Source: Agapanthus africanus (lineage: Eukaryota > Streptophyta > Magnoliopsida > Asparagales > Amaryllidaceae). Taken from it: a stretch of 64,000 nt of DNA. Made by a program: the position numbers and the translations under genes. The stretch lies in contig JASDDO010000018.1 of NCBI GenBank assembly GCA_030015575.1, forward strand, positions 231,741,138-231,805,137. The letters run 5' to 3'. Below, one piece after another: positions 12,638-24,674 of this stretch. Numbering within the stretch: the stretch's first letter is position 1; every line of letters begins with the position of its first letter. Below the pieces are notes generated by a model. The model saw only the letters and a list, made by a program, of their open reading frames with translations. It searched no databases and was not told where the DNA came from.

Positions 12638-12714
12638 GTCCACCATGAGTTTGCTGATGGATTTCGAGACCCGATTCGAGGAAACGGATGAACCGTTTCG
12701 GGTACATGGTGGAC
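12638..12714 (+). other. Conserved two-part stem-loop in the LARD LTR
   Basis: Outer arms GTCCACCATG (12638-12647) and CATGGTGGAC (12705-12714) pair over 10 bp. An inner hairpin pairs GAAACGG with CCGTTTC around ATGAA (12681-12699). S1 keeps the outer stem with a compensatory pair. In the 3' LTR copy the left arm has one mismatch and the inner hairpin a G-T pair. Confidence 0.55.
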
Positions 12715-13933
12715 CCGGTAAGGTACCCCGGGGCAAGAAGCGCGTGATGATGACGATGTGAGCCTGGCAGGGGAGCACTACCTACCGGTGATATTACCCG
12801 ACGCGTCGGATATCCGGAGGATACCGTCGTGGTCTTGAGATGGATGGTAGGAGCCGGTCTGGACTGACGGCGCCCTAGATATTGTGATTGAGACATTGAG
12901 ATTGAGACTTGAGGTACATAGATTGTGATACAGAGATATCGAGGTATTTGGACACTTGTTTTGTGTCGATGCCGGGCACTGTTTTATGCTGATTTCATAT
13001 ATGGTACCTCATTTCTTTTAAAATACAGAAATCTCACTGATTTATGAAACCAGTTTTATTCAGTACATGCATTCTGTTTCATGCATTCATACATCATCCA
13101 TATGATATATTGCTACCTGAGGCACTGACACGGGCACATGAGATCACACTCGGTTAGATATTACCCTAGCCATTGTTATAGGTTGCATGTTATACATATA
13201 TTGAGGATATATTATGATCATTGACCCAGGTTGCGTTATTTATGCGATTTCTTTCCGTAGATGTTTTTCTATTCACGAGTTGGCAACTCACCCCCGTTGT
13301 GCCCCAGTTTCTTGCAGGTTTGCCGTACAGGTTTCTTTACGGCTTTGCGGGCATAGTTTCCTTCGGGTGATTTGCTAGTAGGTGGGTTTACTTGTATCGT
13401 ACCCCTATTATATATCTTGTATATCATTATTCTGTTGTATCTAGAAGTTCCATCAACCAAACATGTATTTATTTTGAGATAGAGACCAGTGATGTTTTTC
13501 CTTCGACCTTTCGCGCGTTTTATCTCTGTGGTTTTCTTGGGGTTTGAGTTTCCTTTTGAGTTTTGATCCTCGCCGTTGGCGCTGTATATTATATTGCTTG
13601 TGTGGTTGTGAACGTCGTTTGACGAAGAGCTAGCTCCCGTTTGGGGATGCCTTTTTATTGATTTCGTATACTATTCATGTTGTATCCCGTTTGGGGGCCA
13701 GTATTTACAATGGAGACTCTGCCGAAATTTTCAGGAAATTTTTGATGTTTTTAGAAACTCGCATAATTCAGCTTATTCTATTGAAACTACTTGTTTTAAA
13801 TTGGTTTTCCTTCACTCTACTACTTTTCTTGGTTTGGATTTCTGGGGTCTTGGTTTACTTAGATTACGTACGCCTCGAGACGTTCGTAGTTTAAGTGCCT
13901 GTCTTGTTCCGTACTCTCGGGACATGACAAAGT

Positions 13934-13945
13934 TGGTATCAGAGC
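13934..13945 (+). other. Primer-binding site of the LARD
   Basis: TGGTATCAGAGC, complementary to the 3' end of plant initiator methionine tRNA, four bases after the LTR end. Confidence 0.93.
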
Positions 13946-14699
13946 GTTAGGTTTTACCTTCGGAGCGTAGGATGACCTCTGGTTGATGGAATAGGTGACT
14001 AAAGTAGAGTGACGTACCGTAGGTATGTTCCGCGGCATATTTACGATACGCTACTCCACTTAAGAAGCCTTAGGATGTACATTTCTTGCTCAGTATTATA
14101 TTCATTCCGATCTAGCCTCATCAGTACCAGTTATGGTTTTGCTGCCATGATTACGGGCAGGGAAAGCTACAGCTAGAGTTGCGGTCAGCACGAGATCGTC
14201 ACGAACGAGGACTGACCAGGGCGAAATTCCGGCGACACACGATTGCGGAGATGTGTCTTTTTACTGTGTTTCCACGCCACGAGCGTTTGGCGGATCGCCT
14301 TTATGAGGTTACTCGGATGTGCTGATCGACACTAGAGGATTGAGCCGCTGACAGAGGCCAGCCAGATTTTGATGACCGTTGGTGTATTGCTTACTCATGA
14401 TGATTGAGGCACGGTTCAGCGTGCAGACGAGTGAGCCAGTTGTTGCTGCGAGTGACGAGATATCGCCCCACATGTTAGAGCTATTGCGGGACGAGTTGTA
14501 CTAATAGATGATAGAAGGTCGCTAGTCACCCGAGGATGAATGACTAGGACATGTGGTTCGTTCGCTACCCTGATGCGAGGTCATCAGATAGATTGATTCC
14601 AGCTAGAGACGACTTCATGCGGAGACGTTGGGAGTCGATAGAGACGATCGAATATCAGAAACCTATTATTCCAAGTTTAAAGTAGTCGGAAAGACATGC

Positions 14700-14850
14700 A
14701 TGCAATTCTATGGTCCCTCTAGAAGAATGAAACCCTAACTCGACTTAATGACCGTGTGAAAACCTTTGAACCTTCGGGTTTACGGCAGTTCTACGGCGCC
14801 ATTAGTGAGGCTTGTGTTTGCCCTTCTACGGCTGGACCACCGATGCTGTG
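14700..14850 (+). pseudogene. Gag-like remnant in the LARD core, shared with copia elements B and B'
   Basis: Words CCCTCTAGAAGA, AACCTTCGGGTTT and CCCTTCTACGGCTGGACC occur in the same order here, at 39470-39620 and (reversed) at 47930-48060. In translation a short stretch reads FEPSGLRQFYGA, loosely like the start of Ty3/gypsy gag proteins (pattern F-P-x-F-x-G). The frame breaks soon after. That it is gag is inference; the sharing between two element families is direct. Confidence 0.45.
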
Positions 14851-15779
14851 GTATGTACTCGATACTATTAAACTGTGTCCAAGATGTTGAGCCCTTGGGG
14901 GATTATGAGGTTTTGACAATCGATTGGATGGTTCGACTTAATTCGGATGTTAGGTGGTGAGATGCATTTCTTGGGAAACTCCCGATACGAGGATAGCCAT
15001 TGGAGCTCAGTCCATGCAGCCACGATGAGACGAGTCCGAAGCAGTCGACATTAGAGAAAATGGAGTAAGAGGTTCGTACAAGATCTGGATATGATGACGT
15101 TTCCCTCCGCCGACATCAGAGATGCGATGCGCATGCCGTGGCAGAGTACTGGATATACCTTCCAGAAGGAGTCGTGATGGGTGTGCAGCCGTTCCAGAGC
15201 AAGATGCAGATATAGGAAAGGACGATGACTTCCGGACAGTTGGCAGAGACGGGACATGGAAGAGACCGTGAGCAGGATTCCTTCCAGGACACTGCTGCAA
15301 TGATACTTGCACCCAGGATCAGATGTGTCACGTACATTCAGAGAGCCAGAGGCCGACGCCAGTGATATGCTGTCTTACGAGTGGTCGCGATGATTGACCG
15401 AGAGATGACCGGAGAAGTGCCAGAACGGGATCATCCCCGTTAGCACACCTGACAAGGCCGATGAGCCGATGGACCGAGAGATTGGTAATTCACAGTGAAG
15501 ACCTTGACCCAGGAGTGGTCATTGTTACGCACACTAGCAGGCCAGAGTTCATGATCATCGACGAGACGTCCCTCTAGTGACCGCGACAGTTGGCCCGAGA
15601 TTCTTAGAGGATGCACTTGAGCGGTACTATTCCGCCATTATTGATTTCGATGGTTTTGGGTGATTTATTCGGATGATTTGATTTTGATGATTGAGGATTT
15701 ACGATCTTTACACAGTGTTGCACTTGATATCGTTTTCGTGCTTTGGTTTCACGTGGTTGTGATTTTACGGTTTTAGACA

Positions 15780-16250
15780 TTTGAGTTGATTTTGTGCGTA
15801 TGCACGCACACGATTTGGTTTCTGCACTCTGTATAGTTTATATATGCTTGCAGTGCAGTGATACGCCTTTGGTGCACTTAGATGCACTGGACTTCGATTT
15901 CGATTGTGATACTCGATATTTGTTTTGTGCATCTTGTGCACCTGATTTGATTTTGCGCATGTTCGGCGCTTGATATTGGATTTCATGATTTTGTGCATGA
16001 TGGATGTCCCTGGTTTTGGGTTTTCGCGCATGTTGAGCGCATGTCTTGAGATGCGATTTTGGTGCACACCAGATGCACTAAATCGAGATTTTTTTCGTGC
16101 ATGTCAGATGCACCTGATTTTGCTGTCAGGCACACACGTTGCCTACGACAGATGCGTTGTGCACACCCGATGCACTTAGATCTTGTTTCTGTGCACTTGT
16201 ATGGCACGTATATGGATTTTGATTGTCGTACGCACTAGACGCACGTAGTA
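15780..16250 (+). repeat. GTGCA/TGCAC-rich degenerate repeat zone in the LARD core
   Basis: Words such as GTGCAC, GATGCAC, GCGCATGT and TTTGTGCAT recur every 15-40 bases across about 470 bp. Units are too diverged to give one clear period. Confidence 0.6.
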
Positions 16251-16886
16251 TTCATGCGCGTATTTTGGGATTGATTTCTTATAGAGCAGTACGTTTTTTT
16301 TTATGATAATTGCAATGTGTTTTCGTACTAAGCAGGACTAGTCAGAGGACAGTACCTGAATGTATTTTGCATGCATTGATAGCTGTTGAAGGGAATTCCA
16401 AAAAGCGAGCTATAGTCTCAGTATTTACCTACATGTCTGATATGACGCGAAACGTTTAAAACAAGGAAAACCCTTCTAAATTGTTTCCCAAAACGGCGGA
16501 ACGTACATTTCAACTAAAGGTATATATGTATATAGTTATTTTCTTATGATAAACGTCCGCCACTGTGCAGTGTTATGGGCATTGCACAGTAACTTAAAGG
16601 ATTTGGCATGCATTTCCTCCTGATATTTACGTGTATAGTTTCGAGTTATATCATATTGGTTTTGGTATTGGAATTGACATTGTGTCATTACCATGACTCC
16701 GATGATTGCGGGATGCTTGACGGAGTTTTGATTTGAGTTTTATGCTCATTTTTCATGCGCATGCGTTGCGCTACGATTTGTTTTATGTATTTATGATTTC
16801 GGAGCCCCGGCGATTTGATGGTTTTGGCGGAAATATTTTAGTATTTGGGGGAAGTTTTAATTTAAATTCGGGGACCGAATTTCTTT

Positions 16887-16899
16887 AAGGGGGGAAGAT
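16887..16899 (+). other. Polypurine tract of the LARD
   Basis: AAGGGGGGAAGAT lies immediately before the 3' LTR start TGTAACG at 16900. Confidence 0.92.
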
Positions 16900-19800
16900 T
16901 GTAACGTTTTGAAAATCGTTTCGGTGAAATTTCGAAAAACGGTAAAATAAGGGGTTTTCGGTAAAAAGTCAAAATACAACTATCTTTATTATAAAATTAA
17001 ATATACATATTATAACTATGTAATTGCTAGTATTTGGTGTTTATTGACCCACTGGTGAAATTTCAAATTTTCTGAAAAAATTTCCGAAATTAATTATTTT
17101 AATATTATTTAAGCGTCACTAATATATTTAATTAGGGAAAATTACAAATTGGAATGAGTTGAAACAAATTTTGTGCACCATAAAACATTAAATAAAATTT
17201 TATCACGTGGTTTTTGAAACGAAATCGTTTGCCAAAACAGTTTAGAAATTATTGAAGAAAAAAGGCTTTTTTTTAGTGTAAATGGATGTTTGGGGTATTG
17301 TATTTATCATTTTTCATCACCCCACACCCATACCCACACTCACACACCCTCATTTATTCCCTCCCTTGGCTGAATTCAGCAGCCCCATCAATTGTCCCCA
17401 CTTCTTTTGATAAAAGAAAAGAAAATCAAGAGAAAAGAATAAAGGAAATATTAAATAAAGAGGTATGGTGTTAGATAATGTTGACTTGGACTTTTCCTTG
17501 ACTTTACAAACACCCCCACACCCTCTCTTCTCCCCCTCCTCAAATCTGGCCGAGCCTATCCCTCAAGCAGCCCCCATTTTCTTGACCTCATTTTCCTATC
17601 TCTTTTGCTTCAAAAATTCATCAAATACCCATCAAAAAACTCCAAAAATCAAAATCAAGCTCTTACCCATTTTAGTGTAGCCTTCGATGCATGGATTGTG
17701 GTGATGGGAGTGCTTTTTGGATGGCTAGATTTCAAGCTAGATCTCAAAAATTGGGAGGTATAAACTTTAACCCTATATAGAATTTGTTGTTTATATTGCT
17801 TAATCTAAGTTAATTAAGTGTTTAATTAGGTGTTTAAAAAAAGGGGGTTTTGAATTGAAGTTTGAAATTTCAAGTGTATGGTTTTGAATGAAGATTAGGG
17901 TTTGAGCATTGGATTATGGTTGTGATGGGTAGATTAACATATAATTGCATGCTAAAATCAAATCTAGTTGCTAGTTGCATTTTTGTTAATTTAAATTTGT
18001 GATAATTATATATATTGCAAACTAGTTTTTGTAAATATTATGTTAAATTGAGAATTAAAATATGGTAAGGCTTTCATCATGTCTTTGGCATGTTAATGAG
18101 TATTTTAACACCTTAGGTTGTGCGAAACCTAGTCTAGTTGTTGAATTATGTATTGTTGCTTTAAAAGTGTTAAAATTGGGTAAAATTGTAAACTAGAATT
18201 TCGGGTTAATGAAAGTTAGTGAGATTAAAAATCTAATTAGTGTTTTTATGACTTATTTAAGATATTTAGTGAATATTATGGCCGCTAGATTCGTTCATAC
18301 ATCGAGTTTTGTACTAAAACGGTGATTTGTGCTTGCTAGATTTTCGGAAAAATAACTTTTTAAGTGAAATTGGGGTTTTTGTGAGTTTTAACCTATTTTA
18401 TATTAAAATTAGTGTTCGTGAATGTGAAAATGAGTGTATTTGGGTTTTTCTCGATGGTCTGGCGTTTGTACGCCGATGTCGAGGGTTTTTGGGTTGATTT
18501 GGGAAAGCAAACCATAGGTTTTGACCTATGTGGGATTCGTGTGTCGTTTTGGTCATGAGTCGGATTTTAATGCGATACGGTGCGTTATGATATGTAGGTA
18601 CCCCATGTGGACTTCGAGACGACAAGCAAGCGCGTGGCGACGTCGGCACCGGCAAGCGAGGACCAGGTGAGTAGATTTATATCTACGGGGAGAAGTCGGG
18701 TGGATGGCGTATAGCACCCCCGCAGTTCGTGGTGATGTATACGAATACGTATACACACATATATATATTGTTTATATATTGTTTCAGTATATTGATGATA
18801 ATATGGATATTTGGTGTTCTTGGATGATTTAGTGTCCCGAAACCCTAGAGTAGTGGTCGCACTACACATGCACACACCAACCCATACTTGCATACTTTCT
18901 TCTTTCATTTGTGCTTATACGGGAATATATAGTTATGTGTTCACATGGGTATGGGACTATGTGTTCACATACGGATTTGAGGCTTGGGTTTGAGATGAGT
19001 CGATGAGATTTGTATTGAGGTTGTGACTTCGGTGATATGGCAGGATTCGTATTTGAGATACGACATGACGTTGTAGCGGGTCCTTGACGTAGTGTTTCAC
19101 ACACGTCCATGCATACTTAGGCGGTATCAGTATTGTACTAGACGTAGATCAGTACCCCGATCATGATATTTGATAAAGAGGATACCAGGTGAATAGTATG
19201 ATGAATGTGATATTGACCCGTACCCAGATTTGGGGATGCCGTACGACGGATTTATGTACGAGCTATATTTTGATGATTGATCCACACTCTTGACTTGGGA
19301 TGTCTGGTTATGGATATGATATTATTGAGGCGGGATCACCGACTATACATATACAGGTATGTATATGTATCGACTCAGATGATAGGCGGTTTCCTTACCT
19401 GTAGTCCAGCTTGTTAGCTTAACCCTTTAGTTTAGTTTAGTTGTTAGATTAGATTCGATTCTTACCTATTTCAAAACTAACGAATAGTGGGTATTTTAAA
19501 AGACAGCCCAAGGGATCCTACGGATATTTCAAAAGGCGTATCTTTTCATAAAAACACCGTGGCCCCTATTTTCGAAACCCCATGATTCGTGTTATTTCAA
19601 AAGACACCATTTGTAGGACTTATATTAGATTAATGCAGATTAGTTATAGTTGCGTCTAGTATTTAGCTCCCGCTCATTATTGTGGTTCGCTTCGTATCGC
19701 ATGCTTATATTATGTTTCATACTCCATTATTGATATCATGCTGTTAGGACACCAGCACCATTACCGATGATGCGTATGTACCACGTACACTTACTTGCCG

Positions 19801-21438
19801 GCTCACACACATCTTCATCGGTAATTGCCATGTCACGTACACCTTAGAAAATATTATTGCTTGACATAGCATGTTAGCCAATAGTTTAGACATGATATTA
19901 GCGTACTTGCCTTATATGTTAGTTTAGACAATGTAGTTATTACCTGCTACTTCATGCATACTGTTATTCATTGTTATGCTGCATTCATGGATTCTCATGC
20001 ATATATTCACTATTTTACGTGTTATTGAGGTTTCGGATTCGGATTTCCATGAAATTTTCTGGATTTGGAGGAAAACCGCAAAAACATAAATAAACCTTTT
20101 CTCTCTTTTAAAATAAAAGGTGCGGTTTTCCCATGATGTATGAGTCGTCCAACATGAGTTTGCTGATGAATTTCGAAACCCGATTCGAGGAGACGGATGA
20201 ACCGTTTCGGGTACATGGTGGACCCGGTAAGGTACCCCGGGGCAAGAAGCGCGTGATGATGACGATGTGAGCCTGGCAGGGGAGCACTACCTACCGGTGA
20301 TATTACCCGACGCGTCGGATATCCGGAGGATACCGTCGTGGTCTTGAGATGGATGGTAGGGGCCGGTCTGGACTGACGGCGCCCTAGATATTGTGATTGA
20401 GACATTGAGATTGAGACTTGAGGTACATAGATTGTGATACAGAGATATCGAGGTATTTGGACACTTGTTTTGTGTCGATGCTGGGTACTGTTTTATGCTG
20501 ATTTCATATATGGTACCTCATTTCTTTTAAAATACAGAAATCTCACTGATTTATGAAACCAGTTTTATTCAGTACATGCATTCTGTTTCATGCATTCATA
20601 CATCATCCATATGATATATTGGTACCTGAGGCACTGACACGGGCACATGAGATCACACTTGGTTAGATATTACCCTAGCCATTGTTATAGGCTGCATGTT
20701 ATACATATATTGAGGATATATTATGATCATTGACCCAGGTTGCGTTATTTATGCGATTTCTTTCCGTAGATGTTTTTCTATTCACGAGTTGGCAACTCAC
20801 CCCCGTTGTGCCCCAGTTTCTTGCAGGTTTGCCATACAGGTTTCTTTACGGCTTTGCGGGCATAGTTTCCTTCGGGTGATTTGCTAGTAGGTGGGTTTAC
20901 TTGTATCGTACCCCCATTATATATCTTGTATATCATTATTCTGTTGTATCTAGAAGTTTCATCAACCAAACATGTATTTATTTTGAGATAGAGACCAGTG
21001 ATGTTTTTCCTTCGACCTTTCGCGCGTTTTATCTCTGTGGTTTTCTTGGGGTTTGAGTTTCCTTTTTAGTTTTGATCCTCGCCGTTGGCGCTGTATATTA
21101 TATTTCTTGTGTGGTTGTGAACGTCGTTTGACGAAGAGCTAGCTCCCGTTTGGAGATGCCTTTTTATTGATTTCGTATACTATTCATGTTGTATCCCGTT
21201 TGGGGGCCAGTATTTACAATGGAGACTCTGCCGAAATTTTCAGGAAATTTTTGATGTTTTTAGAAACTCGCATAATTCGGCTTATTCTATTGAAACTACT
21301 TGTTTTAAATTGGTTTTCCTTCACTCTACTACTTTTCTTGGTTTGGATTTCTGGGGTCTTGGTTTACTTAGATTACGTACGCCTCGAGACGTTCGTAGTT
21401 TAAGTGCCTGTCTTGTTCCGTACTCTCGGGACATGACA
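16900..21438 (+). repeat. 3' LTR of the LARD
   Basis: It is 4539 bp and matches the 5' LTR at an offset of about 7509 with about 50-55 substitutions and one small indel by eye. Donor/acceptor-like sites are at 18667 and 20826. Confidence 0.95.
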
Positions 21439-21443
21439 CTAGC
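21439..21443. other. Right target-site duplication of the LARD (CTAGC)
   Basis: Pairs with 9385-9389; together they mark a clean insertion into element A. Confidence 0.95.
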
Positions 21444-22629
21444 GCGGGTGTAAAACATATACAACATCTACTAGTATATATACCAATATACAATAATCGC
21501 TCCAAGCGTGATAATATGCAACATTACAGAAAAGTAATAAGCATCACAGAACAATACAGATAATCTGGGATCCCCCGGTTTCACAAAGCCGCTGCTGAAA
21601 CCCGACGTTCCCGTGGTCATGTGGATAGCCTGTGCAATGAAAACCTAGACCCCTACGAGTGCGGCAAGTTACCCGCCAAAACCTGAAGCGAGGCAGCCCC
21701 CTACAACAAAGTGAATGGACCACCCAGCACTTCACGGAATCCGGTAACTTGGGCACTCCATTTTGGGTCAACCTGTACCACTATGAGTGCGGCCAATAGT
21801 CTTCCAATTCTAGAGTGAGTCCTCCTGCCTCTCAAAGCCATGAGATGCGGACCCGTTGCCCTCCAGAACTCGGCAATCCGTACACTCCGCCACAGGGTAA
21901 ACCTAGTACAGAAATGAAAAATATGTACAATGGGTACATCAACCTCAGCCCGGTCGTGGCCCAAAAGAATATTATACAAACTGGCAGTGACGGCAGTCCA
22001 CATGTTGGACGCTCGGCCCGCAATATCAAATGTATAAATAAATCCAAACTGCACGACTATTGCACATAGCTATCCACCACGACAAATCCGCAACATCACA
22101 ACACAACACAGAACATCAACGCGAATGTCATGATCGCAAACCCATCTAAAAGGACTATAGCAATTAGACACGATTTACCGCTCAAATGACAATCACGGTC
22201 GGAGATATAAAGTAAGTACTGTAAACTAACACGTTTAAAATTTCGATCGACAAAACTTCCCGAACTGGGCCCCAAGTACAGTTCCAGTACTCAAACAAAA
22301 TCTGGGCCCAAACAAAACATTCCAGAAACCATAATTCCACATGAAAAACACCCAGAAGAAAAATGGTACACCGTTGCTTCAAAATGGCGGCGGAACCGCG
22401 GCCAGTACATGGCTTGTGCGGCGGTTCCGCGGCATTCTTAAAGCTTCAGTCGACCAAATTTCTTCCAGAGTCTTAAAAAAGCCTGCTCGATTTTCTGAGA
22501 TACTCAAAATGATTTTTAGACCAGTTTAAAAAATCGACAGAAACTTTAACATGAAATGTACGGTTTTTGAAATTTCGTCCGATCGATGTTTTAAACAAGT
22601 TAGAACAAGTTAGTAAAGGTTAATGGCGT
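21444..22629 (-). other. Leader module of element A, part next to the PBS
   Basis: Non-coding on present evidence. It holds three conserved hairpins: 22390-22430 (arms GCGGAACCGC/GCGGTTCCGC), 22120-22197 (imperfect), and 21575-21604 (CCGGTTTCA/TGAAACCCG). It is similar in order and wording to 27700-28848 (F) and 31341-32640 (C). Small open frames here are not conserved between copies. Confidence 0.75.
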
Positions 22630-22642
22630 GGCTCTGATACCA
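22630..22642 (-). other. Primer-binding site of element A
   Basis: The plus strand reads GGCTCTGATACCA, the reverse of TGGTATCAGAGCC, directly abutting the LTR with no gap. Confidence 0.93.
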
Positions 22643-24674
22643 TGTAAGTCTACGGTAGCGCCCCGGCCGTCATTCTAACGCCAAACGCGGAACAAAAACT
22701 TTTACAACTGGCGCTATCGCATACTATAACCCGAATCTTGCCATTACCGCTAAACTAATAAACTGTAAAGAGGTAGAAAGGCCATACCGATCGATCGGTG
22801 TCCTTCGGTCTTTAGCCATCATCCTACGCTCCTCGCGGCAACTCCGATCTCTTGTCTCCTAATCGAGGTGGCACCACGTCAACGGATCTTTAAACGGGCT
22901 CTCGCCACTATACCGAGGCAACTCGGACATCAAGTCTGCTAAAAGAGATGATCAAGATGAATTAGAGAATGGGTGGAATATTTTGTCTCAAACACCCTAG
23001 GGTTCTCATCACATGAGAGGGTTAGGGTGGAGGTTGAAGAAGATGCAAAGAGGGATGAAGTGTGTTAGCTCAATGTAAATCAAGTGAGCAAAAACACAAC
23101 CCCAAAACTTAAGTTGGCTGCTCACTTCTCTTGTGTATAAGGTTTAGTGTTGGAGAAATAAAGAAAATATCTTACCAAAATATCTCCAACTCAACCCTAA
23201 AATATCTCACCCAAAACAAACATCATTAATTCTTTAATGACTCACTAGATGACTCATTATATGAGTCATTAGTGAATATTCTAGAATTAATAAGTCACAC
23301 CAATGAGTCACACTTTCCAATATCCATTTAATCATTTAAACTAAAAGTATTAACCAAAAAGAAATGTATCTTCTAAAATATTCTCGTAACGGATTACGAG
23401 AATACCCCTCACCTGTATATATATACCTGTATCCGTATTCCGACCGAATACGAATACGAGAGACTAAAATATTCCAACTCAATATAATACTTGGATCCGG
23501 CTTAAACCAAAGCCCACCAGTATTAACTGTCCGAAATATGACACGTGCACAAGTGCACGTGCATTTTCGAACACTGTCATAAAACCATACGGCATCTACA
23601 ATGTTTTTCCCGAACTTGGGAAACTATCTGTGGGGGACTCTAAAGACTCATCAATACCCTGGCAGTAGGTTTAACCACAAGCACGTCAACGGCACTAGCT
23701 GTGCGCAACGGCTGCCTATGTACTGACCGAAAGAGAAGATGATGAGCGAACTCATCCTGGAACGTTGCTGAGCCTATCAGTGACAATATCCGTACAGTCC
23801 GGTCCGTTCGTCTATGAGCATCGCATATTCGGCCTAGGGGCTTAGTAACGTCAGACCCCCAATAGCGTTGTAAGTCGTGTCGAAGGGTAGCCCTGAACAC
23901 CATGAGAAACTACTGGAATACCCACCAGCAATTCTCACCTGCCTTGGCCAAGGACTTGGTGTAATGGCTCTCCTAGACACAGTGCGATCTCACCCCTAAT
24001 ACCGGGAGAGACGAATCCCCTGCCGATCCGCTCACTGCCCTTATATGGTTAGGGACTGTACCCGACTAAAACCTGTTTGCACGACTCCTTTGAGCCGTGG
24101 TAAGGTAATAATCAAAGCACAGTAGGAAATCACACGAGACAAATGACGACCTCAGGTCGATGAACTAACATGTACACATGTCACCAGGGAATTGCCATCT
24201 GACGCTAGGTATAAATCCAACTAGCTGGTTCCCGGCGAGTCCTGTCCGGTGCACTCATAACCCAATTAGCACCTGTATACATCTTAGGTGATCCAACTGA
24301 TACTAATGGCTTATGAGACCGGCCACTGCCACTCGTCAGGGTCTCGACTGTATACACTAGTCTACTCTGGAGTATCGATGTCCTGTCTCGAAACTCCTAC
24401 GACTAGGCACCACTTTTAAGGATGTGCTTATAGATTACCCAACTATCACGTATATGATCGCCATCATACTGTTGGTAGTCAAGCAGGATCCTAAGGGCTC
24501 TATCAACGTGTAATAGTGATCATGTCACCTAAAGCTGTACACGATGATAAAAGCAAACCAGATAGCATACTATCATCTCGAGTAAGACTGTCCTACCGGT
24601 ATAGGTCCTCCTTCAATCATTGCAATCACGTACCTACGATCCAGTAATTGACTTTGAGGGCACTATATCCAACA
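22643..24674 (-). repeat. 5' LTR of element A
   Basis: It is 2032 bp. On the minus strand it starts TGTTGGATATAGTGCCC and ends CTTACA. The conserved hairpin CACGGCTC/GAGTCGTG is at 24080-24099. The LTR start differs from the TGTTAG start of B, C, E and G. Confidence 0.92.

Larger units (their letters stand above)
11158..13317 (+). other. Possible LTR-internal intron in the LARD 5' LTR
   Basis: Donor CAG then GTGAGTAG begins at 11158; acceptor TTTCTTGCAG then GT ends at 13317. The donor is followed by a small hairpin (GTAGA/TCTAC), and S1 has an analogous one (AGATG/CATCT). The copy in the 3' LTR is 18667-20826. Inference from site consensus and conservation of order only. Confidence 0.4.
9390..13929 (+). 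repeat. 5' LTR of the LARD
   Basis: It begins TGTAACGTTTTG and ends GGGACATGACA, 4540 bp. It contains a donor/acceptor-like pair, conserved stem-loops near 12561-12714 and a hairpin of TACATATAC/GTATATGTA arms near 11835-11858. Small open frames (for example an antisense one at 12513-12896) are copied in the 3' LTR only because LTRs are copies; none has a known domain. Confidence 0.95.
13946..16886 (+). other. Non-coding internal domain of the LARD
   Basis: About 2.9 kb with no long open frame on either strand. One part (14700-14850) resembles a decayed gag-like stretch shared with elements B and B'. The segment 15780-16250 is rich in GTGCA/TGCAC words. Nothing else recognised. Confidence 0.85.
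9390..21438 (+). mobile_element. LARD-type non-autonomous LTR element (probably Ty3/gypsy, Tekay/Del-like)
   Basis: It has two LTRs of 4540 and 4539 bp, a PBS at 13934-13945 four bases after the LTR, a 2970-bp internal region without protease, RT or integrase, a PPT at 16887-16899, and the 5-bp duplication CTAGC. This matches the published definition of LARDs (LTRs about 4.4 kb, conserved non-coding core about 3.5 kb). LTR ends TGTAACG and TGACA plus AAGT and the PBS resemble Tekay/Del chromoviruses, which is inference. LTRs differ at about 50-55 sites by eye, near 1.2%, so the insertion is fairly recent. Movement would need proteins from elsewhere. Confidence 0.92.
1..24674 (-). mobile_element. 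Element A: gag-less Ty1/copia derivative, old, carrying two nested insertions
   Basis: The element reads right to left: 5' LTR 22643-24674, PBS 22630-22642, leader module, pol remnant, PPT next to 4955, then the 3' LTR, which leaves the window on the left. The two LTRs differ by several per cent by eye, so this is an old insertion. It holds solo LTR S1 in its 3' LTR and a LARD in its internal region. It is itself inserted in LTR G; the five bases right of its end are TCATG, whose expected partner lies outside the window. No intact reading frame remains. Boundaries are well supported by the match between the two LTR copies. Confidence 0.88.

Noticed and set aside
12513..12896. Antisense open frame of 127 codons repeated at 20022-20405
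   Set aside because: It recurs only because the two LARD LTRs are copies. It shows no known domain, and it overlaps the conserved stem-loops, which explain the sequence constraint better.
22630..22642. GGCTCTGATACCA as part of a tRNA gene
   Set aside because: It is the primer-binding site. It abuts an LTR end each time and there is no cloverleaf around it.
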